From positions 6,773,682 to 6,837,681 of the forward strand of contig NC_045151.1 in the NCBI RefSeq assembly GCF_008831285.2: a stretch of DNA of 64,000 bases, given 5' to 3'. The position numbers were made by a program, and so were the translations under genes. Positions 34,578 through 46,260 of this stretch are shown one piece after another. This DNA comes from Nymphaea colorata. Its lineage: Eukaryota > Streptophyta > Magnoliopsida > Nymphaeales > Nymphaeaceae. The notes under the pieces were generated by a model. The model did no database searches. It saw only the letters and a program-made list of their open reading frames with translations, and was not told the DNA's origin. Each line of letters opens with the position of its first letter. Positions within the stretch are counted from its first letter, which is position 1.

Positions 34578-36175
34578 CCTCTTTAATATGGGTAGGACAA
34601 TTAGATGCCCTATGACGTAGTTCATGGCATTTAAAAATTTGAAAATGATTGGTTGACGTTGTGGGTTTTAGACCTGATACTATGGACTGCTGTTTGCTTT
34701 TAGCTAGCAAAGTAGAGAAAGATTTGGGTTTATGCCCACACATACCCATAAAAAATTCCTATTTTTATATAGGTATTTTGGGAAAATTTTCCTCGTTTTC
34801 ATATTAGTGCCCCATAAAAATTTAAAATTTTATCACTACCAAAATTTTTTTGGCTCCACCCCTAATACTGGTTCCTGATATTGCATTGCTAGAGATGTCA
34901 ACATATCAAATTTGAATTGAATGTACCTTTAATTGTATCTAATTTTTCAAATATTTACATATTCAAATTCAAATATGAATAAAAAAAGACATATCCGACC
35001 CGAATATAAATTCAATTTTGCAATATGAATTCAATCGGAGTCTAAATTTTGAACCCAATCTGATTGATTTTCAAAATGTACGAGCATTGGAAATAGAATA
35101 TTTATTTAGAACTAAGTCCAATCCGAATCCTAACCAGATCAGATATTTATTTATTTTTAAACCTGAATCCAGTAGGACGTCATTTCTTAAATATGCATTC
35201 AATTTGATTGCTTAATCAGATATATATTTTTTTTTCATAGCCGATTTTTTTTTAGAACAAGATTTGACATCTGATCAAAATTGGATTGGATATATTGACA
35301 TCCTTAAACATAACCAGTCATGTGACTTGTGCCGGTCAAACCACCAGGTCTAAGCTCATCCTCTCAACCCAGTTTAAATTAACAGCACTCTGTCAGGCTC
35401 GAAAAAAGAACTGTACTGCGTAAGCTGCCATGTCGGTGGCAGTTTCAGGTGGCTCCTCTGCGCCTCTCTTCGTTACCCTTTTGCTGAGCAGCCTGCGGAA
35501 ATGGAGGTTCCGTGAATGTATCTAGGGGAAGAAAGTTTTGGGTTTGGTTGAATTGGCGGCTAATTGGGTTTGGATCTCAATTAAAATTGAGATTTGGATA
35601 TAGGTCTGGACAAGGACTTAAATTGGTTTGGCTATGGATATAGATTTGGATAATAGTTTGGGTTTGGATACAAAGTAAATTTGAGTTTGGATTTAGATAT
35701 AGATGTGGATAGGTTATGAGTTAGGATAAGAAACATGTTTTAATTTAGGCAGGGGGTTGGACCTGATTAGATGTGGATTGGGTAGGTTTCTGAACAACTC
35801 ATCAGACCCAAATTGATTTAGGTTGGATGCTGGGTTGAGTTTCGTGGATAGTAAGCTTGGTCCGCACTCGATCTAAGTTGGACAATCTTAATGGCGATAG
35901 GTTTGACTCTGCCCAAAATGATAACTGGGTCGAGTCATGATTTGAGCTGGGTCTGTGTTGGTTTCATTCAATAAGCAAGTCTTTGAAAAGGGCTTAGACC
36001 TTGATACATGCGGCTTTGTTCATGCCGCTTCCATGATCTCGTTCTTGGCGAGCCATGTTTATTCGAAGACTTGCTATCGTCTCAGTCATGCACGTTGGGA
36101 ATTCATCAGCGTCTGCTTCTGTGCCATATTTCCTCTCTCCTCTAATGGCATCATTGAAGAATCAAGCAGAACCTT
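34578..36175. other. Interior of the small retroelement, no gene
   Basis: AT-rich. 34900-35290 carries AATATGAATTCAAT/CCGAATCC-type words. 35520-35930 is rich in GGTTTGGAT/TTGGATATAG words that look like a degenerate short repeat. A 75-codon open frame (35955-36182, plus) runs opposite to the element and is unrecognised. Confidence 0.4.
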
Positions 36176-36187
36176 GCTCTGATAGCA
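36176..36187 (-). other. Primer-binding-site-like sequence
   Basis: The minus strand reads TGCTATCAGAGC. It lies a few bases inside the right LTR and differs at one base from the common plant PBS TGGTATCAGAGC. Confidence 0.55.
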
Positions 36188-36193
36188 GTTTGA

Positions 36194-36658
36194 TGTAGTC
36201 TTTTGCTCTGAAATAGCTACTGATACTAAACTAAGGAAGAAACAAAAGAAATGCTAAATAAAACTGGAAATAAAGAAGATCAACGCAAAAATTAAACAGG
36301 AATATGGGAAATTAATTGAAGGAAAGTTTCATTTCAATACCTCAGAACTGTTTGCATTTTATCACTTAGGATCCTTTTTATAAAGGGAAAATATTGGATC
36401 CTTGATTTTGGATCTGGTTGTATAGTTCTTGTTCAATTTGGATCTAGTTATACAGATGTGGATCCTTCCACATGGAGATCTTGCATTTTATTGCTTAAGA
36501 TCCTTTTTATAAAGGGAAAATATTGGATCCTTGATTCTGGATCTAGTTGTATAGATCTCGTTCAATTTGGATCTAGTTATATAGATTTGGATCCTTCCAC
36601 ATGGAGATCATACATTTTCGGTTCCAAACTCAATACAAAATACTTATCCATAGCCGCA
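36194..36658 (-). repeat. Right LTR with internal 129-bp tandem duplication
   Basis: The LTR begins TGTAGTC and ends near GCCGCA. Two copies of a 129-bp unit (about 36353-36481 and 36482-36610) share GATCCTTTTTATAAAGGGAAAATATTGGATCC and CCTTCCACATGGAGATC. Only one copy is found in the left LTR, so the duplication happened after insertion. Confidence 0.65.
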
Positions 36659-36660
36659 CC

Positions 36661-37325
36661 ATAAAAACTCATGCGTCCTGAAATTTGAAGAAATTCTTCT
36701 CAAAAGTTTGATACACTCTCTTTCATGCATGGAGTTCAAATGATCAAATTCAAAGTTCAAGCGCATTCTTTGACGAAGAAAAAACGAAACCCATACATAT
36801 AAAGATTAGGGACCGGTCGCAAAGATTGGGCATCGGGCTAACCCAAGGCTCGACAAAGTTAGGCTCGGACTGACCCAAAGACTTTGGTGGCAGCCCAAGC
36901 CCGGCCTGCTTAGTTATATCAGCTTTACCATCAACTTCCCTTATTTGAAACTCTTAACATTTCATTTTTTAGTATTTCAGAACACATATCAATGTATCAG
37001 GAGACGTGGAGCTACATGATTGCTGGTGTGGCTAATTTCCCACACCAGCACAAAAGAATTACATTATTTACATGCAAGAACTTCATATTTGCCCACACCA
37101 GCACAAAAAATTACATTATTTACATACAAGAACTTCATTAATTTTCAGATTTTTATATATGACTGCCACTGGAGATTTGAAATTTAGGTTTGAAGTGCTC
37201 CTAAGTGAGAAATTTCTGGCTCCGCAACTGGTATTATGTATTTCTACGAGAGCCATAAGTGCACACAAAAAGTTTCTAAGAAAGCCATCAGCGATGCACC
37301 AAAAGTTTGTATGCTGACATCATGT

Positions 37326-37326
<1 letters not shown>
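36661..37326. other. No gene; short direct repeat
   Basis: CACACCAGCACAAAA.AATTACATTATTTACAT.CAAGAACTTCAT occurs at about 37040 and again at about 37092 (period about 52 bp). Otherwise unremarkable. Confidence 0.5.
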
Positions 37327-37398
<72 letters not shown>

Positions 37399-37400
37399 AT
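37327..37400 (+). repeat. Compound (AT)n(AG)n microsatellite
   Basis: About twenty-two TA units followed directly by about thirteen GA units. Confidence 0.95.
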
Positions 37401-37965
37401 AGAAGAGAAAAAACAAAAAAAAATTATAGAGAAAATTTTTAAATACATATATCGGGCCAGGTAGAGCGCCCAGTACCCGTTAATTATCGGGCTGGCTCGA
37501 ATATCAAATATCCAGCCCATCAGGGGTTGGGTACCTGACTACCCATCGGGTTGGGTACCCAGCCCATTGCCCACCCTTAATCGCAACTAATGTGGTTATC
37601 AATAGGGATCTTACCAAATGGTCCACAATCAAATCGCTTGAGGTCCTACCTTCCCTCAGTTCGCTTTTATGGGGGAGCAGTTATTCCTGTTGACCATCAG
37701 TCGGCCTATCGCGAATGGCAAACTTAATATGCCTGGCATGCATATGGCTGTCTTGAGGTGGAGCTTGTGTCAATGGATACCCAGCCACTCATGCCAACTA
37801 ACGCTAGTTTGGGTCACACATAGGAATAATAAATTATAAAGTTAAAAATCGGTCAACTGCTTGGAATTCATATACATTTTTGCATGTTTGATCCATCAAT
37901 CTTATGTGTGTAAGTATGTTTAATTATCTTTTAGATCATAACACCTACGTTCTTCCTGACTTACC
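37401..37965. other. No recognisable gene
   Basis: 37480-37580 carries GGGT..CC/TACCC words (CCCATCGGGTTGGGTACCC region), a decayed repeat signature. No coding sequence. Confidence 0.4.
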
Positions 37966-38220
37966 ATATATATATATATATATATATTTATATTTTTTCA
38001 AATCATCCCACCAATGTCAATTTCTAGAAGAGTTTTTCTATATTTTGCGATGCTAAAAATTGTCACAAATGGTACATTCCACGATGGCCGTTCATTGGCT
38101 ACAATCTTTAACCATGAAACACAATAATTGCGACAATGTTTAGCACCCCAAAATATAAAATCCCATCTTGCAATGGACGTTGGCAAATTGATTTCAATTT
38201 CATGATATATATATATATGG
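37966..38220. mobile_element. Foldback MITE between TA microsatellites
   Basis: Between TA runs at 37967-37987 and 38204-38217 lies a roughly 200-bp segment whose halves pair as a hairpin. The left arm (CTATATTTTGCGATGCTAAAAATTGTCAC, 38037-38066) is the approximate reverse complement of the right arm (TTGCGACAATGTTTAGCACCCCAAAATATAA). Outside this, CCAATGTCAATTT (left) faces GACGTTGGCAAATTG (right). Related arms recur at 63.3-63.8 kb. TA-flanked MITEs are known in plants (for example Micron in rice); membership is not established. Confidence 0.65.
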
Positions 38221-38294
38221 TGTTCTCTATTCAATCTAGATTTAGATGGAAAAGTCCTCCAGCCTCTTACAACACACCATTCGATGCAATATAT

Positions 38295-41200
38295 TAGGAG
38301 ACCTCAAATTTTTACAAACAAACAAAAATAATCATTTTACCCTTGACAAAGATGATTTTGAGCTGATTTTCTTAGAGAATTTCAAATCTAGGGGCCGTGA
38401 AATACACCGGATTAAGTCATGTACTCTAGGCATCAAACACCAAGACCCATATCACCGCAGGTTGTCCTCACCTAGAAACCTGACCGTTTTGCCATTGGTC
38501 AGCCATTTTGCCCATTTTTACTCTAATTTTGTAAGAATTTTGTTTGACTCAAGGTCAATTAGAGTTATTTCCATCTCTACAAGTCATCATTTTTCATCAA
38601 AACAAATTTACTAGCTTACATTTGGTCATTCATGGTCCAGAAATAACCCATTTCTCCAATTTTCCACCATTTCTCATTATCGAAACACCTGCAGGCCTGA
38701 CCTAGCCCATGATTTCTCTCTAGTGTCAGCAGATTATTTCCAGTTTTTAAGCTCGAATTTCAGTGTTAGAGCTACCATTTATAAGAAATGATGTCCTATT
38801 TCGTCATTTTCGCACGTCAGATCACCATTTGTGCTTGATTCATGTGAATCAGCCAAAATTGACCAAGGATCATATTCTTTAGTGCTGGAGCTGACTATTT
38901 TTAAGCTACATTTTGAATAATTCTACCTCAGATTGATCACAGTTGTAATTTTCTAGTCACTCTTGGAGTGTTTGCAACCGAACATCATCACTAGTGACTT
39001 CTAAACTAATTTCTAAGAGATCATAAGTACAAATTTTCAATCGGAGTGCATAGATGGATTCAACATCACTTGAGGAAAGTATCAATTCGCTCATTCCCCA
39101 TAGACAAGATTGAAAGCTATGTTTCCCATTTTACTATTTATATTTCTATTTATAAGGTTGATTTTAGCTTGGTGAATTTTAGTAAATGTGATTTTCTGAT
39201 GGCAAATTGAGGAATTTTCCCACCGAACTTGGCACAACCCTAGGATTTAGCATAACCCACGTCCTAGTGTGGTCAGAATGCTTACCCAGCCTTGCGGAGA
39301 CTAGTTTTTTGCCAAGGATAAAATCATCATTTTGCACATGCATGAATTTTTTTTGTATAAACCTAACTATGGAGTTACGTGATCAAAACTAGGACATTTC
39401 TACGCCAAATCTGAGCTAAGTTTCAAACCTAGTTGAACTTGTTTGGCCAAAACTAAAACCAATTGACCTTATCCATTCTGACATGCTCCAATTAAGTCCA
39501 GTCCTAGATCAAGCCCAAGTCCATCTCTTGAACACTCAGTCTGAGCTTACAGGACCCACACTGAGGCAAGTTCAACTCAAATATATAATATGCCTTGATT
39601 CATATCCAAATCTTAACTTTAGATATCCATATCTAAATCTTAATTAAAATATCGATCTAGAATTTGTTCAAAGTCCTAGATCCAATTTCTCATTTGGATC
39701 TCAATACAATTTAAAATAAACCTATATTTGAATATAAGGTTTAGATCCAAAATGGCTAGATGCAGACACATGTCATAATCCTATTGAATCTTCCACTCTC
39801 AAGGACACACACTATAGTGCTATTGAATCTCCCACTCTCAAGGTTGTGTGTCACAATCTTATATGATCTCTCAGCATCAAAGGATATGTGTCTCAATCCT
39901 AAAAATTGCACCACATTTGGAAGTTTTTCACTCTTACATTGTTGACATTTGTCACTATCCTAGAGGCTACATCACCTTTGAGAGTCTCTAATTCTCTATA
40001 AATAGAGAGACCATGGGGGGATATCCCATTTAAACTCTCTTGCATTGAAGCTCCATGGTCGCATGTATGCCCCATCTCTCTTTGTTTTCTACTTTGTTCT
40101 TTTATTTAAGTTTAAACGTACTTAAATTAACAGATTACAAGCTTTAAGTAGTGACATTTGGGATCTTTCACATTTTGTGACTTTAGAGATGTGACTTTTT
40201 GAGTTTGTGCAAAATTTAGAATTGTAGAAATTCCATAATTTTGCCTAATTTCAAAAAGTTATGTCTCTCTAAACAGAAATTGTATTTATGATCAATAAAA
40301 ACCACATGTTTCTCCTACATGCCTACTTTTTTTTTCCAAATTAAATCAGATTCTATGCTCGTTTGGTCCTACATTTGGTCTTTTTTCCCAAAGTTTATTT
40401 TCTACATCTTCCAAATTGCAAAAATCAAATTCTGAAATTTGTCTAACTTGTGAACTTCGTAACTTTTGATTGGGAATTCCGATTTGCACTTTGTAAAATC
40501 TAGAAGGTAGATCTATGTGTTTAGTTACTTCCCACCAAAATTTAATAGGTTCCAAGTTGAATCAATTAGCTTATTTACTCAAAACTATTTTTCTATAACT
40601 TTCTACAATTTTTGTTTTTCTCCAACTTCGTGATGTTGTTTCTCTCTCTCTTCCTATTTAATGTTTTTTGAAACTTTCAACTTCTACTAATTCTCCTTTA
40701 TGCAAAAAATCTATAGACCAATTTGTATAAAGGACGACATTGATTTGCTACCATGTTCGTCATTCCAAATATAGTCATGGAGTAATAAAGTCAATTTTGT
40801 TTCTGTTATTTTCTGCTGTTCATATATTTGCTCTAAGCTACCAAAGTCGTAACTATTTTACCCTATAAACATTTTTGTAGTATGCAAAATCCTTTTGGTT
40901 TTCGGTTATGCAGAGAATCTACAAACCCATTTTCAGATGAAGACATGTTGATTTGTTAGGGTTTTGGTTGGACCAAATGTACCTCCTCAACCTATTTTCA
41001 GACTATTTTGTGCACTTTTTGACTTATATCATAGGCTTCCCGTCATATATCTTTTATATCCTAAAAGGCTTTCAAATCTATCTCCTTTAGTTGTTTGTCT
41101 CGTGTAGAGTCAATCCAACATAGTTAACCTAGTTTTTGAATTTGTTAAAGTCTGCTACCAAGTCATATTGTCATGTTTACCAGATTTTGTCGAATTTTCT

Positions 41201-42890
41201 TGTTTCAGGTTTTTAGCCTCAATTCAATCTGTTTTTTTGAGTTTAACTTTAATTCCTCCTATGTTTTAATATAGTTAGGATTTTGACACATGTCGTATCT
41301 CTAACTTACGGTATTTATGATTGCAAATCATAATTTAGCATGTTAATTTATGTTCTTGTTATTATGCATATTGTGTTTGCTTTCTAATATCATAATGTCA
41401 CATTTGATTTCAAATTTGCATTCAGATTCATGCACTCTTGAATGTGCATTTAGTTTTCAAAATCATGCATACTATAATTAGATATTTTGTTATGTTCTAT
41501 GATGTTGATGTGCATTTAATTGTTAGCTTTCGCATTGCATCATGCATTTAATCTCAAACCATGTACTTAGAATTAGATCCATGTAAAATAGGTTAGTTTA
41601 TCATATACATGCATGTGACAATAGTCCTTGCATGCACTTGATTCTAAATGAATTTTATAAGGATACATGTTTCACATTTTTAAAATTGAACCTATTTTCA
41701 AACCCAGTTTCCAAAACACTAGGTTCAAGCATGACTAAGATTTAAAACATATATTGAACCTATCTAAAACCACTTTAGGTTTCTTAGATGCCTTAGTCAA
41801 GGCCCAACATTGAGCCCACTGCAATGAACCTGCTATTAATCCATGTTGGAACCCAGTTGAAACCTAGTCCTAACTAAGTTTACCTAAGTCACCCCTTTGA
41901 ACCCAAATGAGTCATCTAAACCTAGAAGTAATCTAGATCTTGTGAATTGGATTTTAGATCTTTTAATTTAGATCTAATTAAATCTGGGTTTAGATAATTA
42001 GATCCTAATTTGGATAGTACACTGAAAGCATCCGATCTAGACTTTAAGAAGCTTGAATCATGATTTTGGATCTAACCCAAAATTGGATTCAAATTTGGAT
42101 TTTGCACATTATATTTACAACTTTAGATCTTAGATGTTAGAATTTGGATCATAATTTCCGACCTGAGAAGATCATATACTAATTTAAACTATGGATTTCA
42201 GATCCCTATGTTATTTGGATCATAATTTCAGTCCTGAGAAGATCATATACTAATTTAAACTATGGGTTTCAGACTCAGTTCTTAACCATAGTGGTCCCTT
42301 TAGATCCAAACCCCAATTTCAAATCTTGAGATTTAGATCTTCGAATCAGATCATAAAGTTCAAATTTATATTTTCCTGATTCAGATCTAGAGCTCAAATT
42401 TGGATCTTAATAATTTGGATCTTGATCACAGATTTCTTTAGGTTCATATCCCCAGAACCTTAGAAACCTAAGTTCAATCATATTTGGACTCAGTTCACAT
42501 GCATTCATATTAGATATAGGATTCTTTACATGGATAGATAGTGACATGGATCATGAACTATGTCCTTAGGTTCCATATATATATATACTCTTTTAGTTCA
42601 TGCACTCGAATTTATGATGATACTCTTAGATCATTCAAAACATCATTTTTTTCAAATTGAGGGAACTTAGAATGGGGTGCACAATCACAACTTAGAATTT
42701 AAAGCATTTAATCTAGTCCTTAATCTAATTACCCGTTGTGAAGACACCAGGAACATGTAGATCTTGTATCGACAAGTCAGATCGTATCTCTTGTAATTTC
42801 TTGCAAGAGATAAGGAGGTGAGTATATTTTCTTTGAACTTTTTCCATGTGAATGGTTATATTTAAGATTGCAAAATGTTGCATGTAAATA
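38295..42890 (+). repeat. Left LTR, about 4.6 kb
   Basis: It starts TAGGAGACCTC (aligned with TGGTAGACCTC in the right LTR, so the terminal G has mutated). It is matched by the right LTR up to about 41578; the remaining 1.3 kb (41579-42890) has no partner because the right LTR is truncated. The distal part contains a 71-bp tandem duplication (42144 and 42215, GGATCATAATTTC...CTGAGAAGATCATATAC). The 3' limit is set by the PBS-like word and is approximate. A TATA box lies at 39997. Confidence 0.65.
39997..40005 (+). promoter_or_regulatory. LTR promoter TATA box (left LTR)
   Basis: TATAAATAG lies within CTCTATAAATAGAGAGACC, about 1.7 kb into the LTR. In the right LTR the same place reads TATCAATAG (50057-50065), so that copy has lost the consensus. 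Position and motif fit the element's U3/R boundary. Confidence 0.6.
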
Positions 42891-42894
42891 GAAG

Positions 42895-42911
42895 TGGTGA
42901 CCATGATGGGA
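42895..42911 (+). other. Primer-binding-site-like sequence
   Basis: TGGTGACCATGATGGGA resembles the TGGCGAC...GCTGGGGA word that follows the 5' LTR in many plant Tat/Ogre-type elements. The resemblance is from memory of that group, and several bases differ. Confidence 0.45.
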
Positions 42912-43869
42912 CCTGTCTCTTCTTTGATTAGATCAAATGTTTCAAATTACTAGGTTCTGATTGTCTTCCGAACCATAGAGTCATCTAGGTGTTCTCATGT
43001 TATGTGTGCATTTGTTTTTTGCATTAAAACTTGAAATTGAGACGAATTTTACATTTTCACATAAATCTAAGATCAAATGTAACTCATCTCAATTAGATTT
43101 TTTTGAAAATCATGTTTGCTTCTCTTTAATCATTTAAACTTCCTTCTTAAGATCTGCATTAGAGCCCTTAGTTTGTAATTTTCTCAGGTTTTCAAACCTT
43201 TTCTTGAACCTATGTAAGTCCTGATCATCATGTCATAGGATTTCCTTGTTAAGTAATAGTCTACAGTGATTTAATGGCTGAAACAACCTACTAGAGGTGG
43301 GTATTGGCCCTCCCCTTATTATGTAATCAGACAATAGTCTCGTATATCAGTAAGGTTCAAAGAGATCTGGGAATTGTAAACTAAATAACCTAAGGAGGAG
43401 CATATGCCATGTAAATTATATTTTATCCAAGTATACATGCAAAAGTTGAATAAAACAACTGCTAATCATGAACTTTAGAGGAACCAATTTAAGAGTCCAT
43501 TTTCAAATGAACATGTGACTCTCTGTTTCCCTCATTTCATGCATCTCTGCTTTTTAAAAATTTTCAGAAACTAGACATGCATTTCAAAAGAAGTCATCAT
43601 ATTTTACTCATCAAAACCATCCAAGTATCATACCTAATCCAATTTTAGATGATCCACCTCTTAGGATGTCTCTTTTTGCCTATTTTGGGTCAAACTTGTA
43701 CATCATGTTGTCAATACCTCCTCTAATTGGGTCGATGAAATTAAGCTTAGTACATTAAGTCTAGTCATCTTTCATTTTGTCTGATTGGTTTGTCTTGACC
43801 CCACCATGTCTGTACAATGATATTTTTCAGAATTATATCTATTTCATAGGAACCAAGCATTAACAAGAC
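42912..43869 (+). other. Leader between PBS and gag, no recognised gene
   Basis: AT-rich sequence with no coding signal. Long untranslated leaders before gag are common in large plant gypsy elements. Confidence 0.4.
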
Positions 43870-45110
43870 ACTATAGTCCCTAGAACCAGATCAAAAAAGA
43901 ATGTCAAGCCAGAGAAATAAGAGACTGAGCTAGAGTACCATGAAGGGTTTAATAGCTCAGAGGATGAACAACTTGAATAGAAAAGGATGATGACAGATCG
44001 ATTGAGAGACCTTCACCCAATTTCACAAGATGTTTGAAAAGATAATGAAGGAGAGTGGAGAAGCTAGGTCATATAGTAACAAGAGTAGGGGAGCTTCAAT
44101 CGATGGAGACTCTGGCAAATCAGCTAAGACCATGCAATCTTGTATCGAGCATATAGGGCAAGCCATATACCACATGGAGCCATAAAAAAGAATTTCTATG
44201 AAGGTTTTGATGATAAAGACTTGGAAGAACTTCCTAGGAAGTTCAGCAAGTTCAAAGAGACTAAGAACCCATATCTACACCTGAGCATTTTCTTTGCTGA
44301 GTGCAGTAAATTTCGAGACGATGACAACGCTCTTTGTATGTCTCCCAAGGAGAATAGAAGGGGAGGTGGCACAATGATGTATGAAACATATAAATCCCTC
44401 CAAAATGAAGGACTTTGATGAGGTTGTAAACACATTCAATTACAAATACAATTTCAATTGTTTTGAGGTCCTCACTATTGATACTCTTATGAGGGTGCAC
44501 CGTGAATGCAAAGAATCAACTTAGGATTATATTCAGTGTTGAAAATATGTAAGCAATAAAATGAGAACTCTGATGGTAGAGGACCATGCCCTTAATATGA
44601 TTCTTGGTGGTTTCCAAGAGCACATCAAATATCACCTTGTACAACTTAAGCACGAGTCATTCTACAACTAGCCAAGAAAGTATAGCATATAAAGGAAGCC
44701 TTCAAAGTATGGTATCTCAAAGCGAAAACTGGTCAGAGCTATCACAAGAAGGACGATAACAAGAAGTCAACCAAGTCTCAAGTCCATGCACTATCTTCGG
44801 CTTAGGCCAATACAACACAAGGTAGATGTCAAAGCTAACTATAGAAAAACCAACAAAATGGCAGGAAAAAACAAAACAATAATACATAGTCATCCAAGGG
44901 AGACAACAAATGATACATAGGGTGGACGAGAGATGTAAAATTTACCCTCACAGAACAAAACAGAGAAGAGTTCTTGGAGTTCTGCTATCCCATAAACTAT
45001 GCAAACTCCCTAAGGTGGCAGATCCTCCTGAGGTGTAAGCAAAATACAAAGACCAATTATGTAAATTTCACATGAGTCTTAGCCACAACACTAAAGCCTA
45101 TATCTCTCTC
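43870..45110 (+). pseudogene. Ty3/gypsy gag remnant
   Basis: Broken by stops and frameshifts, this still shows gag words in order. An acidic/basic N-terminal region includes FEKIMKESGEARS and IEHIGQAIYHM (near 44030-44165). The retrotransposon-gag core appears as FDEVVNTFNYKYNFN...LTIDTLMRVHRECKES (44410-44522) and, after a break, ALNMILGGFQEHIKYHLVQL. Then come WTRDVKFTLTEQNREEFLEFCYP (near 44922-44990) and the zinc-knuckle-like CKFHMSLSHNTKAY (near 45062-45103). This order (core, then the W.R..KFT segment, then C..H....H.T) is that of plant gypsy gags of the Tat type. Function as capsid protein is lost. Confidence 0.7.
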
Positions 45111-45295
45111 TAGCACATTACACAAGACTACATGGACAAGGGGCATTTGGTGAAAGAGAAGATTCTTGACAAAAATACTGGAGCTAAGTTTAACTTGCTA
45201 TTGTTTTGTTTTTGTTCTTTTTTGTGCATTGTAGTGACAATGGGGGTCGCTCATCAATCCTTTCATCAGTTAAGTTGTCTTTTCATTGAATCAAG

Positions 45296-45370
<75 letters not shown>

Positions 45371-45392
45371 GTGTGTGTGTGTGTGTGTGTGT
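45296..45392 (+). repeat. Compound (CT)n(TA)n(TG)n microsatellite
   Basis: About nine CT, then about twenty-six TA, then about twelve TG units lie directly after the gag remnant. The open frames crossing it (translated as SLSLSLYIYIYIY...) are artefacts of the repeat. Confidence 0.95.
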
Positions 45393-45689
45393 CTTTTATG
45401 TCCAAGCATTTCTGTCTATTCTTTGGTGGCCAGACTTATCTATTTTCCATGATGCCAACATCCCCGTTGCAGCCCTTATATTGGAGGACTCTTTTAATGT
45501 TAAGATAAACAACTGCATGATTGCAAAAGGATTTTTGAAACATTTGTTTTCAAAATCTTTCAAGTAGGAAAAATTTTCAAAACAAAGTTTCAGAAGTTTT
45601 AGGAAGTTTTAAACCTTCAAGTAAAAATTTCAGGGAATTTTAAATTGGCAATTTTGAAGTGCAAATGTACACAAGTACTTATCACAATT

Positions 45690-46260
45690 TACAAGCATCA
45701 TGAAAGCAATCACAAGCATCAAGCACACATGCATTGGTATGTGGATTTCACAAGCATACAAGCATTTATACTTTTATATGAGATCCACAAGCATACAAGC
45801 ACTAGTACCTTATGAGATTGACAAGCATACAAGCACTTGTACATTTGTGTGAGACCTATAAGCATACAAGCACCTATACATTTGTGTGAGACCTACAACC
45901 ATACAAGCATTCATAATTTTGTATAAGATCTCCAAGCATAAAAGCAGTCGTACATTTATACATGATCTACAAGCGTACAAGCACTGACACTTTTATACAA
46001 TATGTACAAGCATACAACCACTCTTACATTTGTATGAGATCTACAATCATTCAAACACTCGTAATCTACAAGAATACAACCACTCTTACATTTGTATGAG
46101 ATCTTCAATCATTCAAACACTCGTACTTTCACATGAAACCCACAAGCATACAAATACACGTTTGTGGAAGACCCACCGGGACATAGGCACTCATAATATG
46201 AGACCTACAAGCATACAAACATTCATAATACACCACAAGTATTGAAACACTTAAACACTT
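45690..46260 (+). repeat. 37-bp minisatellite inside the retroelement
   Basis: The word ACAAGCATACAAGCAC recurs at about 45749, 45786, 45820, 45857, 45894, 45930, 45967 and 46005, giving a period of 34-38 bp (mostly 37). The spacer is CATTTGTGTGAGACCT-like. Decayed CA-rich copies continue to about 46.9 kb. There is no credible coding frame. It lies between gag and the polypurine tract, where pol would be in an autonomous relative. Confidence 0.85.

Larger units (their letters stand above)
33583..36660 (-). mobile_element. Small LTR-flanked retroelement, non-coding
   Basis: Two related blocks, 33583-33920 and 36194-36658, share ordered landmarks (GCTCT.AAA....TAGCTACTGAT, ACTGGAAATAA, GGTTTCATTTC.ATA.CTC.GAACTGTTT, ATGGATC/TTGGATC, GCCGCA end) and lie in the same orientation 2.6 kb apart. 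Next to the right block's inner end, minus strand, is TGCTATCAGAGC (36176-36187), one mismatch from the usual plant methionine-initiator-tRNA primer-binding word TGGTATCAGAGC. This sets the orientation. The interior has no recognisable gag or pol and contains a nested hAT-type MITE. No target duplication was found. It fits an old TRIM- or LARD-like element. Confidence 0.5.

Noticed and set aside
35955-36182. 75-codon plus-strand frame as a gene
   Set aside because: It lies antisense in the interior of the small LTR element next to its PBS, and has no family match.
45132-45567. Plus-strand frames of 93-106 codons in the retroelement
   Set aside because: They are held open by the CT/TA/TG microsatellite; the translation is dipeptide repeat.
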